Positions 40,612-48,932 are shown, numbered from the stretch's first letter. The stretch is 64,000 nucleotides of DNA from Kitasatospora purpeofusca (GCF_000718025.1 NZ_JODS01000036.1:8606-72605); one strand, 5' to 3'. A program made the numbers and translations. Notes: generated from the sequence alone by a model not told the origin.

Positions 40612-42399
40612 CAGGCCGACCGGAGGGAGCCGGACCCGGGCACCGAGGCCTTCGCGGAGGGCGTCCGGCTGCTTCGCCGCAATCCGGCCCTCGCCGCCCT
40701 GCGCGCCGACATCTGCCGCACCGAGAACTGCGACACCGCCCCGCCGGACGGCTGGGCGGTGGCCGACTCCAACGGCACCCTGCACATCAACCCGCGCCGC
40801 CGGGCCGAACCCGAGGAGTGGGCCTGGGTGCTCGCGCACGCCCTGCTGCACCTGGGCCTCGGCCACCTCCCGGGCGCCCGCGGCACCCGGACCCCGCCCG
40901 ACGCCTTCGAGGCCGCCGCCCGCTGCGCGGTGGTCAACCGCTTCCTCGCCACCTTCCCGGTCGGCCGCGCCCCGGTCGCCCTCCCGCAGGAGTACCCGGG
41001 CGGCGGCGAGGAGGAGTTGGCCGCCCGATGGCGCCGCGACGGCCTGCCCGCACCCGCGGTCGCCGGGACCGCCGGGACGGCCGGAACCGCCGAGCACGAC
41101 CAACTGCTGCTGGAGTGGCGCGGCCACGGGCCGCCCGAGGACTGGACGGTGGAGTTCGCGGCCGCGCTCACCCGCACCATGTCCGCCGCCATGGACCGGG
41201 CCGGCGGCCGGTTCGACGCCGAGACCGGCGAACGCCTGCCCGAGCGGCCCTGGAGCAGGGCGCTCAACTGGTTCGTCTCCTCCTACCCGCTGCTCGGCGT
41301 CGTCGCGGCCGGCCTCACCGTGGTGGCCGACGCCGAACTGGCCCGGGCCCACGACATCGCCGTGGCCGCCGTCGACAGCGAGGCCGGGGAGATCTACGTC
41401 AACCCGCTGCGCCGCTACTCCGACGAGGAGTGGCGGTTCGTCCTCGGCCACGAGATCCTGCACGCCGCCCTGCGGCACGGCGAGCGCCGCGGCGGCCGGG
41501 ACCCGTTCCTGTTCAACGTCGCCGCCGACTACGTCATCAACGGCTGGCTGCTGGAGATGGGTGTCGGCGAGATGCCGGACGGGCTGCTGCACGACCCGCA
41601 GTTGAAGGGCCTGTCGGCCGAGGAGGTGTACGACCGGATCGTCCGCGACCGGCGCCGGATCCGCCGGCTGGCCACCCTGGCGGGGAAGAACCGACCGGAC
41701 ATCCTCGGCGAACGGCTGGGGCCGCCCCGGGACTTCGTGGACCTCGACGACTTCTACCGGCGCGGCCTCCAGCAGGGCTTCGAGCTGCACGGGCGCGAAC
41801 GCGGGCTGCTGCCGGCCGGGTTGGTGGAGGAGATCCGCGCACTGGCCCACCCGCCGCTCCCGTGGGACGCGCTGCTGGCGCGCTGGTTCGACGAGTTCGT
41901 GCCCCGGCCGGAACCGGTGCGCAGCTACGCCCGCCCCGCGCGCCGGCAGTCCGCCACGCCGGACATTCCCCGGGCGGGCCGCCACCACCCGGAGGAGGAG
42001 GTGCCGCGCTGCACCTTCGGGGTCGTCCTGGACACCTCCGGTTCGATGGACCGGACGCTGCTCGGCAAGGCGCTCGGCGCGATCGCCTCCTACGCCGCCG
42101 CCCGGGACGTGCCCGCGGCGCGGGTGGTGCACTGCGACGCCGCCGCGCACGACGCCGGGTACCTCCCGGTGGAGGAGATCGCCGGGCGGCTCCGGGTGCA
42201 CGGGCGCGGCGGCACCGTGCTCCAGCCGGGCATCGACCTGCTGGAGCGGGCGGAGGACTTCCCTCCCGGGGCACCCGTGCTCGTGATCACCGACGGCGAG
42301 TGCGACGTACTGCGGCTGCGCCGCGAGCACGCCTTCCTCGTTCCGCGCGGTGCCGCACTGCCGTTCACGGCGCGCGGGCCGGTGTTCCGGATGAGCTGA
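40600..42399 (+). CDS. DUF2201 metallopeptidase/VWA-like protein
   Basis: The 599-residue protein has an N-terminal putative metallopeptidase domain with the zinc signature HEILH (His284, Glu285, His288) preceded by FVLG. A second, degenerate copy HALLHLGLGH lies earlier near residue 80. The C-terminal VWA-like domain (about 470-599) has a MIDAS DTSGS at 478-482 and ITDGECD. It pairs with the MoxR ATPase upstream. GTG 40600 is the start within the last repeat unit. The catalytic role is unproven; MoxR-VWA pairs usually act as chaperones for metal insertion or complex assembly. Confidence 0.82.
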   Translation: MKRAQADRREPDPGTEAFAEGVRLLRRNPALAALRADICRTENCDTAPPDGWAVADSNGTLHINPRRRAEPEEWAWVLAHALLHLGLGHLPGARGTRTPPDAFEAAARCAVVNRFLATFPVGRAPVALPQEYPGGGEEELAARWRRDGLPAPAVAGTAGTAGTAEHDQLLLEWRGHGPPEDWTVEFAAALTRTMSAAMDRAGGRFDAETGERLPERPWSRALNWFVSSYPLLGVVAAGLTVVADAELARAHDIAVAAVDSEAGEIYVNPLRRYSDEEWRFVLGHEILHAALRHGERRGGRDPFLFNVAADYVINGWLLEMGVGEMPDGLLHDPQLKGLSAEEVYDRIVRDRRRIRRLATLAGKNRPDILGERLGPPRDFVDLDDFYRRGLQQGFELHGRERGLLPAGLVEEIRALAHPPLPWDALLARWFDEFVPRPEPVRSYARPARRQSATPDIPRAGRHHPEEEVPRCTFGVVLDTSGSMDRTLLGKALGAIASYAAARDVPAARVVHCDAAAHDAGYLPVEEIAGRLRVHGRGGTVLQPGIDLLERAEDFPPGAPVLVITDGECDVLRLRREHAFLVPRGAALPFTARGPVFRMS

Positions 42400-42405
42400 G
42401 GCCCG

Positions 42406-42472
42406 CCGCACCGGGCCGGGCCGCACCGGGCCGCACCGCATCGGGCCGGACCAGTGGCCCGGCCCGGTGCGG
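42406..42472. terminator. Long hairpin between convergent genes
   Basis: A 17-bp perfect stem (42406-42422 with 42456-42472) encloses a 33-nt GC-rich loop that repeats CCGCACCGGGCC. It separates the VWA and PNGase A genes. Confidence 0.75.
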
Positions 42473-42480
42473 ACGGAGGG

Positions 42481-44145
42481 TCAGCCGACCGGCCAGCCGT
42501 CCACGGTGGTGACGGTGCGGTGGTAGGGGCCGTCCGGGCCGGTGCTGCGGTAGTCCTCGGTGGCGGTGCCGGTGCGGACGGTGGTGTCGCCGTCGTGGCG
42601 GTGGGCGGTCGGGCGCAGGGTGTGGTCGACGGTGCTGCGTTCGGTCACCCGGGCGCCGGTCGCGGTGGTCGCCTCCCGGTGCTGGCCGAGTTCCATGGCG
42701 GTGGTCTGGTCGGTGTTGCCGGCCGCGTCCTGGGTGTACCGGTAGGTGACGTCGAGCGGCTGGCTCTCGTGCACCGTGCTGGTGCGCCGGGGTCCGGAGC
42801 CCCAGGTGGCGGTGGAGCGGGTGAGGTCGGTGCGGTTGTGCAGGGTCAGGTCGTTGCCGTTGGCGCGGAAGCGCTGGGTGGAGCCGAACACGAGGTCGTC
42901 GCGGACCTCGGTGGTGACCCGGCCGTGCGAGGTCTGCAGCCAGCCCCGGGCGAGGTCGTGCCGGGCGGCGGTGACCGTCCAGTCGCCGCTGCCGCCGCCG
43001 TGGTCGCGCTGGGCGGTGGTGGTCGCGGCCTCCGGGGCGACCCGGTAGTCGGTCAGCTGCCCGGTGGTGCGGGCCGCGCCGCGGTCGACCTCGGCGAAGA
43101 GGTTGACCTGGCCGGTCCAGAGGTCGTTGCTGCGGGCCTCGGCGGCGTTGACGGCGATCGCGACCCGGTGCGGGCGGCCGTCCACCAGCAGCCCGGCGTA
43201 CGGGGTGAGGTCCAGCCGGTAGGCGGGCAGGTCGAAGGCGAAGACGCCCGGGGTGGGCCGCCACAGCAGCGGGTCCCAGCCGCCGGTGTAGATCACGGGG
43301 TAGGGCCAGACCGCGCCGACCACCCGTCCGTCGACGCTGAGCCGCAGTTCGCGGAACGGGCCCTGGCCGCAGACGCCCGTCCCGGGGTTGGCGCGGGCGA
43401 ACTCCTCGGGCGCGGAGGCGTAGGCGAACTCCTCGCAGGCGCCGCCGCCGCGTGCGTACACCTCGGCGGTCAGGCGTTCCAGGTTGGGCGGGAAGGTGAG
43501 GTCGGTGCCTGCGCTCGGTGTGGCCCGGTCGAGTCCGAAGGCCCCGGTGGTGAGCAGCCGGTCGGCGGTCCTGGCGGCGGGCCAGTGGGCGGAGGCGGTG
43601 TAGAAGGTCAGGCTCGCGGAGATCCGGAAGACGCCGGTGTAGGTGTCGTCCGTGACGTTGGCGAGGTCGAGCGCGAAGGGCTGAGGTCCGGCGGCGAACA
43701 GCGGCGCGTAGCGGGTGACATCGCGTTCGAGTGCCCACTCGATGCCGTCCTTGGACGGTTCGGGGGTGGAGGAGAGCAGGACCTGCACGCCGCCGACTCG
43801 GACGGTGAACAGCCGGTCGAACTGCCGCCCGGCGACCTGCCCGTGCAGGTCGAGCGCGACGGCGGACCAGGGGCCGGCGCAGTCGGCGGGCGGGGCGACG
43901 GTGGTGTTGTAGGGCGTGTCCGGCGGGTTCCCGTAGCCGTTGCGGAACGGCTGGTCACGCATCACTTCGACGGTGCAGGAGCGGGTGTCGGGCCGGGTGA
44001 GCGGCTTCGCCGCGGTGAACGGGTCGTGGTAGTCGGTGCCGAAGTCGGCGTGCGCCGGTCCGGCGGCCGTCAGTGCCCCGGCGAGGGCGAGGAGGACGGC
44101 GGCGGCCGTTCGGCCGGCTCGTCGGATCAGTGGATGGACGGCCAA
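42481..44145 (-). CDS. Secreted peptide-N-glycosidase A-like protein
   Basis: The 554-residue exported protein has a signal peptide at about residues 1-35 (RRAGRTAAAVLLALAGALTAAGPAHA). The mature region has the PNGase A fold pattern: SCTVEVMRDQPF, WSAVALDLHGQVAGRQFDR, EWALERDVTRY, FPPNLERLTAEVYARGGGACEEF, GGWDPLLWRP and FAFDLPAYRLDLTPYAGLL. PNGase A removes N-linked glycans from Asn. The start is uncertain: TTG 44145 after GAGAGGG gives a normal signal peptide. ATG 44220 and upstream ones would add a charged extension. Confidence 0.82.
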   Translation of the reverse strand: MAVHPLIRRAGRTAAAVLLALAGALTAAGPAHADFGTDYHDPFTAAKPLTRPDTRSCTVEVMRDQPFRNGYGNPPDTPYNTTVAPPADCAGPWSAVALDLHGQVAGRQFDRLFTVRVGGVQVLLSSTPEPSKDGIEWALERDVTRYAPLFAAGPQPFALDLANVTDDTYTGVFRISASLTFYTASAHWPAARTADRLLTTGAFGLDRATPSAGTDLTFPPNLERLTAEVYARGGGACEEFAYASAPEEFARANPGTGVCGQGPFRELRLSVDGRVVGAVWPYPVIYTGGWDPLLWRPTPGVFAFDLPAYRLDLTPYAGLLVDGRPHRVAIAVNAAEARSNDLWTGQVNLFAEVDRGAARTTGQLTDYRVAPEAATTTAQRDHGGGSGDWTVTAARHDLARGWLQTSHGRVTTEVRDDLVFGSTQRFRANGNDLTLHNRTDLTRSTATWGSGPRRTSTVHESQPLDVTYRYTQDAAGNTDQTTAMELGQHREATTATGARVTERSTVDHTLRPTAHRHDGDTTVRTGTATEDYRSTGPDGPYHRTVTTVDGWPVG

Positions 44146-44334
44146 GGGGGGCCCTCTCCCGGCCGACCGGAGGGTGGGGCGAGGACGGTCGGCGCGTAGC
44201 TCGTCGGACGGTTCCGGCATCCTCCCGAGCATGGCATGCAAGCGTCAAGCGGTAGGCCGGGCCGTGGGAAGCGCGCCGGGACGCGGGGAGTGCCCCGGCG
44301 CGGTCCGGCACGGTCCGGGAGGCAGGATGGCCCG

Positions 44335-45069
44335 GTGACCGACATCATCCTCAACCTCTGGCGGCAGCACCTCGGCACCGTGCCCGAGGAGGTGTGGGAC
44401 CGCACCGATCTGACGGTCCTCGTCCTCGCGGACACCGGCATCACCGAAGTCCCGCCCCGGATCGGCCGGCTGCACCGGGTGCGGACCCTCGACCTCGGGC
44501 ACAACCGGATCTCCGCCGTCCCGGCGGAGCTCGGCGACCTCGCCGGCCTCACCGACTTCCTCTACCTGCACGACAACGCGCTCACCGGACTCCCGGCCGC
44601 CCTCGGCCGGCTCACCGCGCTCCGCTACCTCAACATCGGCGAGAACCGGATCGCCGAACTCCCGTCCGAGATCGGCGCGATGACCGGCCTGGTCGAACTG
44701 CGCGCCCAGCACAACCTGCTCACCGCGCTGCCGGACTCGCTCGGCGGCCTTCGCGCGCTGCGCGAACTCTGGCTGCGCGGCAACGCGTTGACCGGCCTGC
44801 CGGACTCCTTCGCCGGGCTCGCCGAACTGCGTGAACTCGAGCTCCGCGAGAACGCGCTCACCGAGGTGCCCCCGGCCCTGGCCGGCCTGCCCCGACTGCG
44901 CCGACTGGACCTGCGCGGCAACCGGATCACCGCGCTGCCGGACTGGCTGGCCGACGGGGCGGCGGGGCTGCCCGCGCTGGAGAAGCTGGACCTGCGCTGG
45001 AACCCGGTCGAACCGGCGCCGTCACTGCTCGCCGCCCTGGCGGCACGCGGCTGTGAGGTCCTGCGCTGA
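44335..45069 (+). CDS. Leucine-rich-repeat protein
   Basis: The 244-residue protein is made of about nine LRRs of 22-25 residues, with repeated units such as LRYLNIGENRIAELPSEIG and LRELWLRGNALTGLPDSFA. This gives a bacterial LRR solenoid (LxxLxLxxNxLxxLP). There is no signal peptide or helix, so it is likely cytoplasmic. GTG 44335 follows CAGGATGG. It probably mediates protein-protein contacts; partner unknown. Confidence 0.87.
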   Translation: MTDIILNLWRQHLGTVPEEVWDRTDLTVLVLADTGITEVPPRIGRLHRVRTLDLGHNRISAVPAELGDLAGLTDFLYLHDNALTGLPAALGRLTALRYLNIGENRIAELPSEIGAMTGLVELRAQHNLLTALPDSLGGLRALRELWLRGNALTGLPDSFAGLAELRELELRENALTEVPPALAGLPRLRRLDLRGNRITALPDWLADGAAGLPALEKLDLRWNPVEPAPSLLAALAARGCEVLR

Positions 45070-45086
45070 GACCGGGCGGAAAACCG

Positions 45087-45116
45087 TTCGCCCACCGAGG
45101 CGTTCGGCTGTAGCGT
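45087..45116 (+). promoter_or_regulatory. Promoter for leaderless Thr leader peptide
   Basis: TTCGCC (45087-45092) and TAGCGT (45111-45116) are 18 bp apart. The -10 ends seven bases before ATG 45124, so transcription should start at or within a base of the leader ATG. Confidence 0.6.
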
Positions 45117-45123
45117 GGACCGT

Positions 45124-45180
45124 ATGAAGCGCGCTGCAGCCGTCCTCACGACGACGCCGGAGAGAGTCCCGGCGCGCTGA
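45124..45180 (+). CDS. Threonine-rich leader peptide
   Basis: An 18-codon frame, MKRAAAVLTTTPERVPAR, with three consecutive ACG codons at 45148-45156. It is followed after 14 bp by a hairpin and then by the ThrRS-like gene. There is no ribosome site, but it is placed for leaderless translation. This is the expected structure of an attenuator that senses charged tRNA-Thr. Confidence 0.72.
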   Translation: MKRAAAVLTTTPERVPAR

Positions 45181-45226
45181 CTGCTGACTGAGTCCGAAGC
45201 CCCGGGGCGAGTGCCCCGGGGCTTCG
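45155..45226 (+). promoter_or_regulatory. Putative threonine attenuator
   Basis: Three pairings are possible. A pause hairpin CGCCGG/CCGGCG (45155-45160 with 45169-45174) starts at the Thr codons. A 14-bp perfect terminator stem (45195-45208 with 45213-45226, loop GAGT) carries no T-run. An alternative 7-bp antiterminator pairs 45166-45172 with 45202-45208 (one G-U pair). The third excludes both others. A ribosome stalled at 45148-45156 would block the pause hairpin and favour read-through. Confidence 0.65.
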
Positions 45227-45268
45227 CCGTACCCGTCCACTCGCCCGCACCGCAGAGTGGAGACCCCC

Positions 45269-46612
45269 GTGAACAGCCACCCGATCGCCCCCGACGCCGG
45301 CCCCGGCGCCGCATCCGATGCCGGCCCCGACGCCGCTCCCGTCCCCGTCCGCGCTGCCGGCCCCGACGGCGACCACCGCCGGCTGGGCCGCGCGCTCGGA
45401 CTCTTCGACACCGATCCGCTGATCGGCTCCGGCCTCCCGTACTGGCTGCCCGACGGCGCCGCGATCCGGCACACCCTGGAGGAGTTCGTCCGCGACCGCG
45501 AGCGGCGCGCCGGATACCGCCATGTGTACTCGCCCGTCCTCGGCAGACGCGAGCTGTACGAGATCTCCGGCCACTGGCAGCACTACCGGGACGACATGTT
45601 CCCGCCGATGGACCTCGGCGCCGAGCAGGTCGTGCTGCGCCCCAGCCTCTGCCCGCACCACGCCCTGATCTACCGCTCACGGCCCCGCAGCCACCGGGAG
45701 CTGCCGCTGCGGATCGCCGAACTCGGCGGCATGTACCGCTCCGAACTCTCCGGCGTGCTCGGCGGGCTGACCAGGGTGCGGGCGATCCAGCTGAACGACG
45801 CGCACGTGTTCTGCACCCCCGACCAGGCCGCGGACGAGGCGGTCGCCGCGCTGGAGCTGATCGGCGAGGCGCACCGCGCGCTCGGCATCCGGCCGGTCCG
45901 GTACCGGCTCTCGCTGCCGGGCGAGGGCGGCAAGTACGTGGCGGACCCGGCGCTCTGGGAACGGGCCACCGCGCTGCTCACCGAGGTGCTGTCGCGCTCC
46001 GGCGTGCCGTTCGAGGCGGTGCCGGGCGAGGCCGCGTTCTACGGGCCGAAGATCGATGTCCAGATCGCCGACGCGGCCGGGCGCGAGTCCACCCTCTCCA
46101 CCGTGCAGATCGACTTCCACCAGCCGGAGAGGTTCGGGCTCCAGTACATCGGGCCGGACGGGGCGAAGCACCGCCCGTTGATGGTGCACCGCAGCGTCAT
46201 CGGCAGCGTGGAACGGGTGGTCGCCCACCTGATCGAACTGTACGGCGGGGCCTTTCCCGCCTGGCTGGCACCGACCCAACTGGTGCTGCTGCCGCTGACC
46301 GAGGGCGAGCGGGCGCTGGCCGGGCAACTGCGCGAACGCTGCCTGGACCTCGGGCTGCGGGCCGAGGTCGCCGGGCCCGAGCGCGGCAGCCTGGGCGCGC
46401 GGATCCGCGAGGCCCGGCTGGTCCCGTACCAGGCGGTCGTCGGCCCGCGCGAGGCGGCGGACGGCCGGCTCGCCCTGCGCCTGCGCGACGGCCGGCGGCC
46501 GGAACCGCTGCCGGCGGGGGAGGCGCTGGCCCGCATCCGCGCGCTCGTCGGCGCCTGCGCCGAGGAGCTGTGGGACGAGCCGGGGGAGAGCCGGGGCGGG
46601 TCCGCCGGCTGA
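45269..46612 (+). CDS. Threonyl-tRNA synthetase-like, editing domain absent
   Basis: The 447-residue class II synthetase resembles the catalytic plus anticodon-binding half of ThrRS. It shows motif 2 (MYRSELSGVLGGLTRVRAI) and motif 3 (MVHRSVIGSVERVVAHLIELYGG), and the zinc ligands Cys128 (SLCPHH), His179 (NDAHVF) and His307 (VHRSV). Their spacing nearly equals that of E. coli ThrRS. The anticodon domain is about residues 335-440. The TGS and N2 editing domains of the ~650-residue housekeeping enzyme are missing. It may be a resistance or back-up ThrRS, or make threonyl adducts in metabolism. GTG 45269 follows GTGGAGACCCCC. Confidence 0.87.
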   Translation: MNSHPIAPDAGPGAASDAGPDAAPVPVRAAGPDGDHRRLGRALGLFDTDPLIGSGLPYWLPDGAAIRHTLEEFVRDRERRAGYRHVYSPVLGRRELYEISGHWQHYRDDMFPPMDLGAEQVVLRPSLCPHHALIYRSRPRSHRELPLRIAELGGMYRSELSGVLGGLTRVRAIQLNDAHVFCTPDQAADEAVAALELIGEAHRALGIRPVRYRLSLPGEGGKYVADPALWERATALLTEVLSRSGVPFEAVPGEAAFYGPKIDVQIADAAGRESTLSTVQIDFHQPERFGLQYIGPDGAKHRPLMVHRSVIGSVERVVAHLIELYGGAFPAWLAPTQLVLLPLTEGERALAGQLRERCLDLGLRAEVAGPERGSLGARIREARLVPYQAVVGPREAADGRLALRLRDGRRPEPLPAGEALARIRALVGACAEELWDEPGESRGGSAG

Positions 46613-46656
46613 CACCGGGTGAGCCCGGGTGGCCGCCGCCGGATCGCCCCGGACGC

Positions 46657-46674
46657 AGTCGTACACATACGACT
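46657..46674. promoter_or_regulatory. 18-bp perfect inverted repeat upstream of a secreted-protein gene
   Basis: AGTCGTA-CACA-TACGACT has perfect 7-bp arms, 118 bp upstream of the ATG at 46792. It is a candidate operator; the regulator is unknown. Confidence 0.5.
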
Positions 46675-46791
46675 AGCGGCGCGCGCGGTGTGTCGGCCGG
46701 GCCGCCCGGCGCACCCGCCGTTCGAATGGGGGCGGCGGCCACCGTCCCCGGCCGCCGCCGTCCCTCAGTCGAGCTCCTCCGGAGGTACCCC

Positions 46792-47019
46792 ATGCGCCTC
46801 GCCCGCCGAATCGTCGTCACAGCCCTGACGGCCGGGCTGACCCTCGGCGGGGTGGCGGTCGCCGCCCCCGCCACCGGCGTCACGCTGCGCCCGCTGCCGG
46901 TCCCGGACTCCCGGTACTGCACGGCCGCGGTCGGCCACACCCCGGCCGCCGCCCGCCAGATCAGCCCGCTGCACGGCCGGACCTGCTCGGCGCTCTACCA
47001 CCTGGACGCCCCGCGCTAG
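46792..47019 (+). CDS. Small secreted protein with two cysteines
   Basis: The 75-residue protein starts at ATG 46792 after a strong CCGGAGGTACCCC. The signal peptide is residues 1-25 (RRIVVTALTAGLTLGGVAVA). The ~50-residue mature part has SRYCTAAVG and GRTCSALYH, likely one disulfide. Family unknown. Confidence 0.7.
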   Translation: MRLARRIVVTALTAGLTLGGVAVAAPATGVTLRPLPVPDSRYCTAAVGHTPAAARQISPLHGRTCSALYHLDAPR

Positions 47020-47597
47020 GGTCCCGTCCTCGGACCCCCGCCTGCCGCGCGACGCTCCTCACCCCGACCGGTGGCACCCGCAACGACAGCGCCCCGTCCA
47101 CCCTGCCCGCCCCGTCCACCCTGCCCGCCTCGTCCGCCTCGTCCGCCCTGCCCGCCCCGTCCGCCCCGGACGGGGCGGTGCCGTTTGCCGCCGCCCAGCG
47201 GCCTCGACCGAGAGCCCGTCGAGTGCGAGTGAGTCTCCTCGGCGTTTCGTCAGTTCCGTGCTTGTGATCGTTCTTTCCTCGCCTCCGGCAGCCGGGTCCT
47301 GAATCCGGATCAGTCCGCCGGAGCGGCACGAGCGGACCGGCGTCGGCCGTGACCTGCGTCTTCAGGAAACGTTCAGCCTGCCTCGGCCATGCTGGCCGCG
47401 CCGCCCGATCGCACTGGCGCGCGAACGCCGCGCAGCCCCTGGGCCCGGCAGCCCGTTGCGGGGCCGCCGCCCGGCGATAACGGCGGTGCAGGCAGCGGTC
47501 CGGCCCGGGCTGCGGGACGGCGCCCGGGCCCCTCCTCCGAGCGGAACGGGACAGACACGATGCGAAGCGAACAGCGGGCCTGTGCGGCGGGTGTCCG
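47020..47597. other. Non-coding stretch with tandem repeats and a hairpin
   Basis: No convincing gene is seen in these 578 bp. GCCCCGTCCACCCTGCCC is perfectly duplicated at 47091-47108 and 47109-47126, with degenerate copies to about 47167. An 11-bp hairpin (47152-47162 with 47168-47178) could end the preceding gene. The AT-richer stretch 47210-47300 and GGAAACGTTC near 47367 may hold the uppP promoter, but no hexamer pair is clear. Confidence 0.6.
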
Positions 47598-48443
47598 GTG
47601 ATCAGCTGGTTCCACGCGGCCGTCCTCGGCCTGATCCAGGGGCTCACCGAGTTCCTCCCGGTCTCCTCCAGCGCCCACCTGCGGGTCTTCTCCGCGCTGC
47701 TGGGATGGGACGACCCGGGCGCCGCGTTCACCGCGGTCACCCAACTCGGCACCGAGTCCGCGGTCCTGATCTACTTCCGCAAGGACATCACCGCGATCGT
47801 CTCCACCTGGATCCGCTCGCTGTGGACGCCGGAACTGCGCCGGGACCCGAACGCGCGGATGGGCTGGTTCGTGATCGTCGGCACGCTGCCGATCGCGGTC
47901 CTGGGCAAGCTGTTCCAGACCACGATCGAGACCCAGTTGCGGGACCTGCGGATCATCGGCACCACGCTGATCGTCTTCGGCCTGGTCCTGGCGGCCGCGG
48001 ACCGCAGCCGGGCCGTGCGCAGTGCCCGGCGGATCGACTCCCTGACCTTCCCGCACGCGCTGGTCTACGGTGCCGCCCAGTCGCTGGCGCTGATCCCGGG
48101 TGTCTCGCGGTCGGGCGGCACGATCAGCGCGGGCCTGTTCCTCGGCTACAGCCGGGAGGCCGCCGCGCGCTACTCCTTCCTGCTGGCGATCCCGGCGGTG
48201 CTCGCCTCGGGCGTGCTCGAGCTGTTCAAGATCGGCGAGGGCCCGGCGCCCGCCTGGGGACCGACGGCCCTCGCCACGCTGATCGCCTTCGCGGTCGGCT
48301 ACGCGGCGATCGCCTGGTTCCTGAAGTACATCTCGCACCACAGCTTCCTGCCGTTCGTGGTGTACCGGATCCTGCTCGGCGGCCTGATCATCGGTCTGGT
48401 CACCGCCGGGGTGCTCGCCCCGAACGCCGGCACGGTCCACTGA
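47598..48443 (+). CDS. uppP: Undecaprenyl-diphosphatase
   Basis: The 281-residue integral membrane enzyme dephosphorylates undecaprenyl diphosphate for cell-wall lipid recycling. It has the BacA/UppP motifs: LGLIQGLTEFLPVSSSAHL at residues 10-28, the ATESA-like TQLGTESAVLIYF, and IPGVSRSGGTISAGLFLG. About eight helices are seen. GTG 47598 is the start. Extra copies can give bacitracin tolerance. Confidence 0.95.
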   Translation: MISWFHAAVLGLIQGLTEFLPVSSSAHLRVFSALLGWDDPGAAFTAVTQLGTESAVLIYFRKDITAIVSTWIRSLWTPELRRDPNARMGWFVIVGTLPIAVLGKLFQTTIETQLRDLRIIGTTLIVFGLVLAAADRSRAVRSARRIDSLTFPHALVYGAAQSLALIPGVSRSGGTISAGLFLGYSREAAARYSFLLAIPAVLASGVLELFKIGEGPAPAWGPTALATLIAFAVGYAAIAWFLKYISHHSFLPFVVYRILLGGLIIGLVTAGVLAPNAGTVH

Positions 48444-48473
48444 CCCGCCGGCCCGGCCGCCGGGCCGGGTCAG
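48440..48473. terminator. Bidirectional terminator overlapping both stop codons
   Basis: CTGACCC (48440-48446) pairs with GGGTCAG (48467-48473), and GGCCCGG (48450-48456) with CCGGGCC (48460-48466), leaving a 3-nt bulge and 3-nt loop. It spans the ends of uppP and the VOC gene. Confidence 0.75.
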
Positions 48474-48877
48474 TACGACTGGAGCTCGATCAGCCGGCCC
48501 TCCGGGTCGCGCAGATGGGCGGTGCGCAGCCCGGGCCCCCACTCGGGGCGGTCGGTGGGGCCGACGACGGAGCCGGCGCCGTGCCGCAGGCAGAGGTCGA
48601 ACGCCTGCCCGACGTCCTCGACCCGGAACACCAGCATGGTGCCGTCCTGGGCGGCGGCCGGTTCGGCGGGCAGTGCGGCGGTGCCGACGGTGGCGGCCAG
48701 CAGGCTCCGGTCGAACAGCGACAGCACCGCCTGACCGTCGAGGTCCCAGGTGGCGTAGGGGCCGTCGGGAGTGCCCTTGACCAGGGCGGCGCCGGTCAGC
48801 GGGGTCAGTACGGCCCGGTAGAAGCGGTAGCAGGCGGGGAAGTCGGCCACGAGCAAACGGTGGTACAGGGCGTCCAT
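48470..48877 (-). CDS. VOC (glyoxalase/bleomycin-resistance) family protein
   Basis: The 135-residue protein has two beta-alpha-beta-beta-beta units: LLVADFPACYRFYRAVLTPL at the start and MLVFRVEDVGQAFDLCLRHGA then LRTAHLRDPEGRLIELQSY at the end. Metal-type Glu in LIELQ is present, while the first-strand position has His in LYHRLLV. Substrate unknown. It is divergent from a MarR gene, which probably controls it. Confidence 0.87.
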   Translation of the reverse strand: MDALYHRLLVADFPACYRFYRAVLTPLTGAALVKGTPDGPYATWDLDGQAVLSLFDRSLLAATVGTAALPAEPAAAQDGTMLVFRVEDVGQAFDLCLRHGAGSVVGPTDRPEWGPGLRTAHLRDPEGRLIELQSY

Positions 48878-48932
48878 GGTGAGGGCTCCTCGCCTCGGGT
48901 GAAGGTGGTTGGCGACGCAAAATCATAGGTCT

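Noticed and set aside
45087..45268. T-box riboswitch before the ThrRS-like gene
   Set aside because: The leader is too short, there is no T-box consensus or specifier stem, and a translated Thr-rich peptide explains the layout better.
47389..47601. 70-codon frame overlapping the uppP start
   Set aside because: No ribosome site, Pro/Arg/Gly-rich composition and no hydrophobic or domain pattern.
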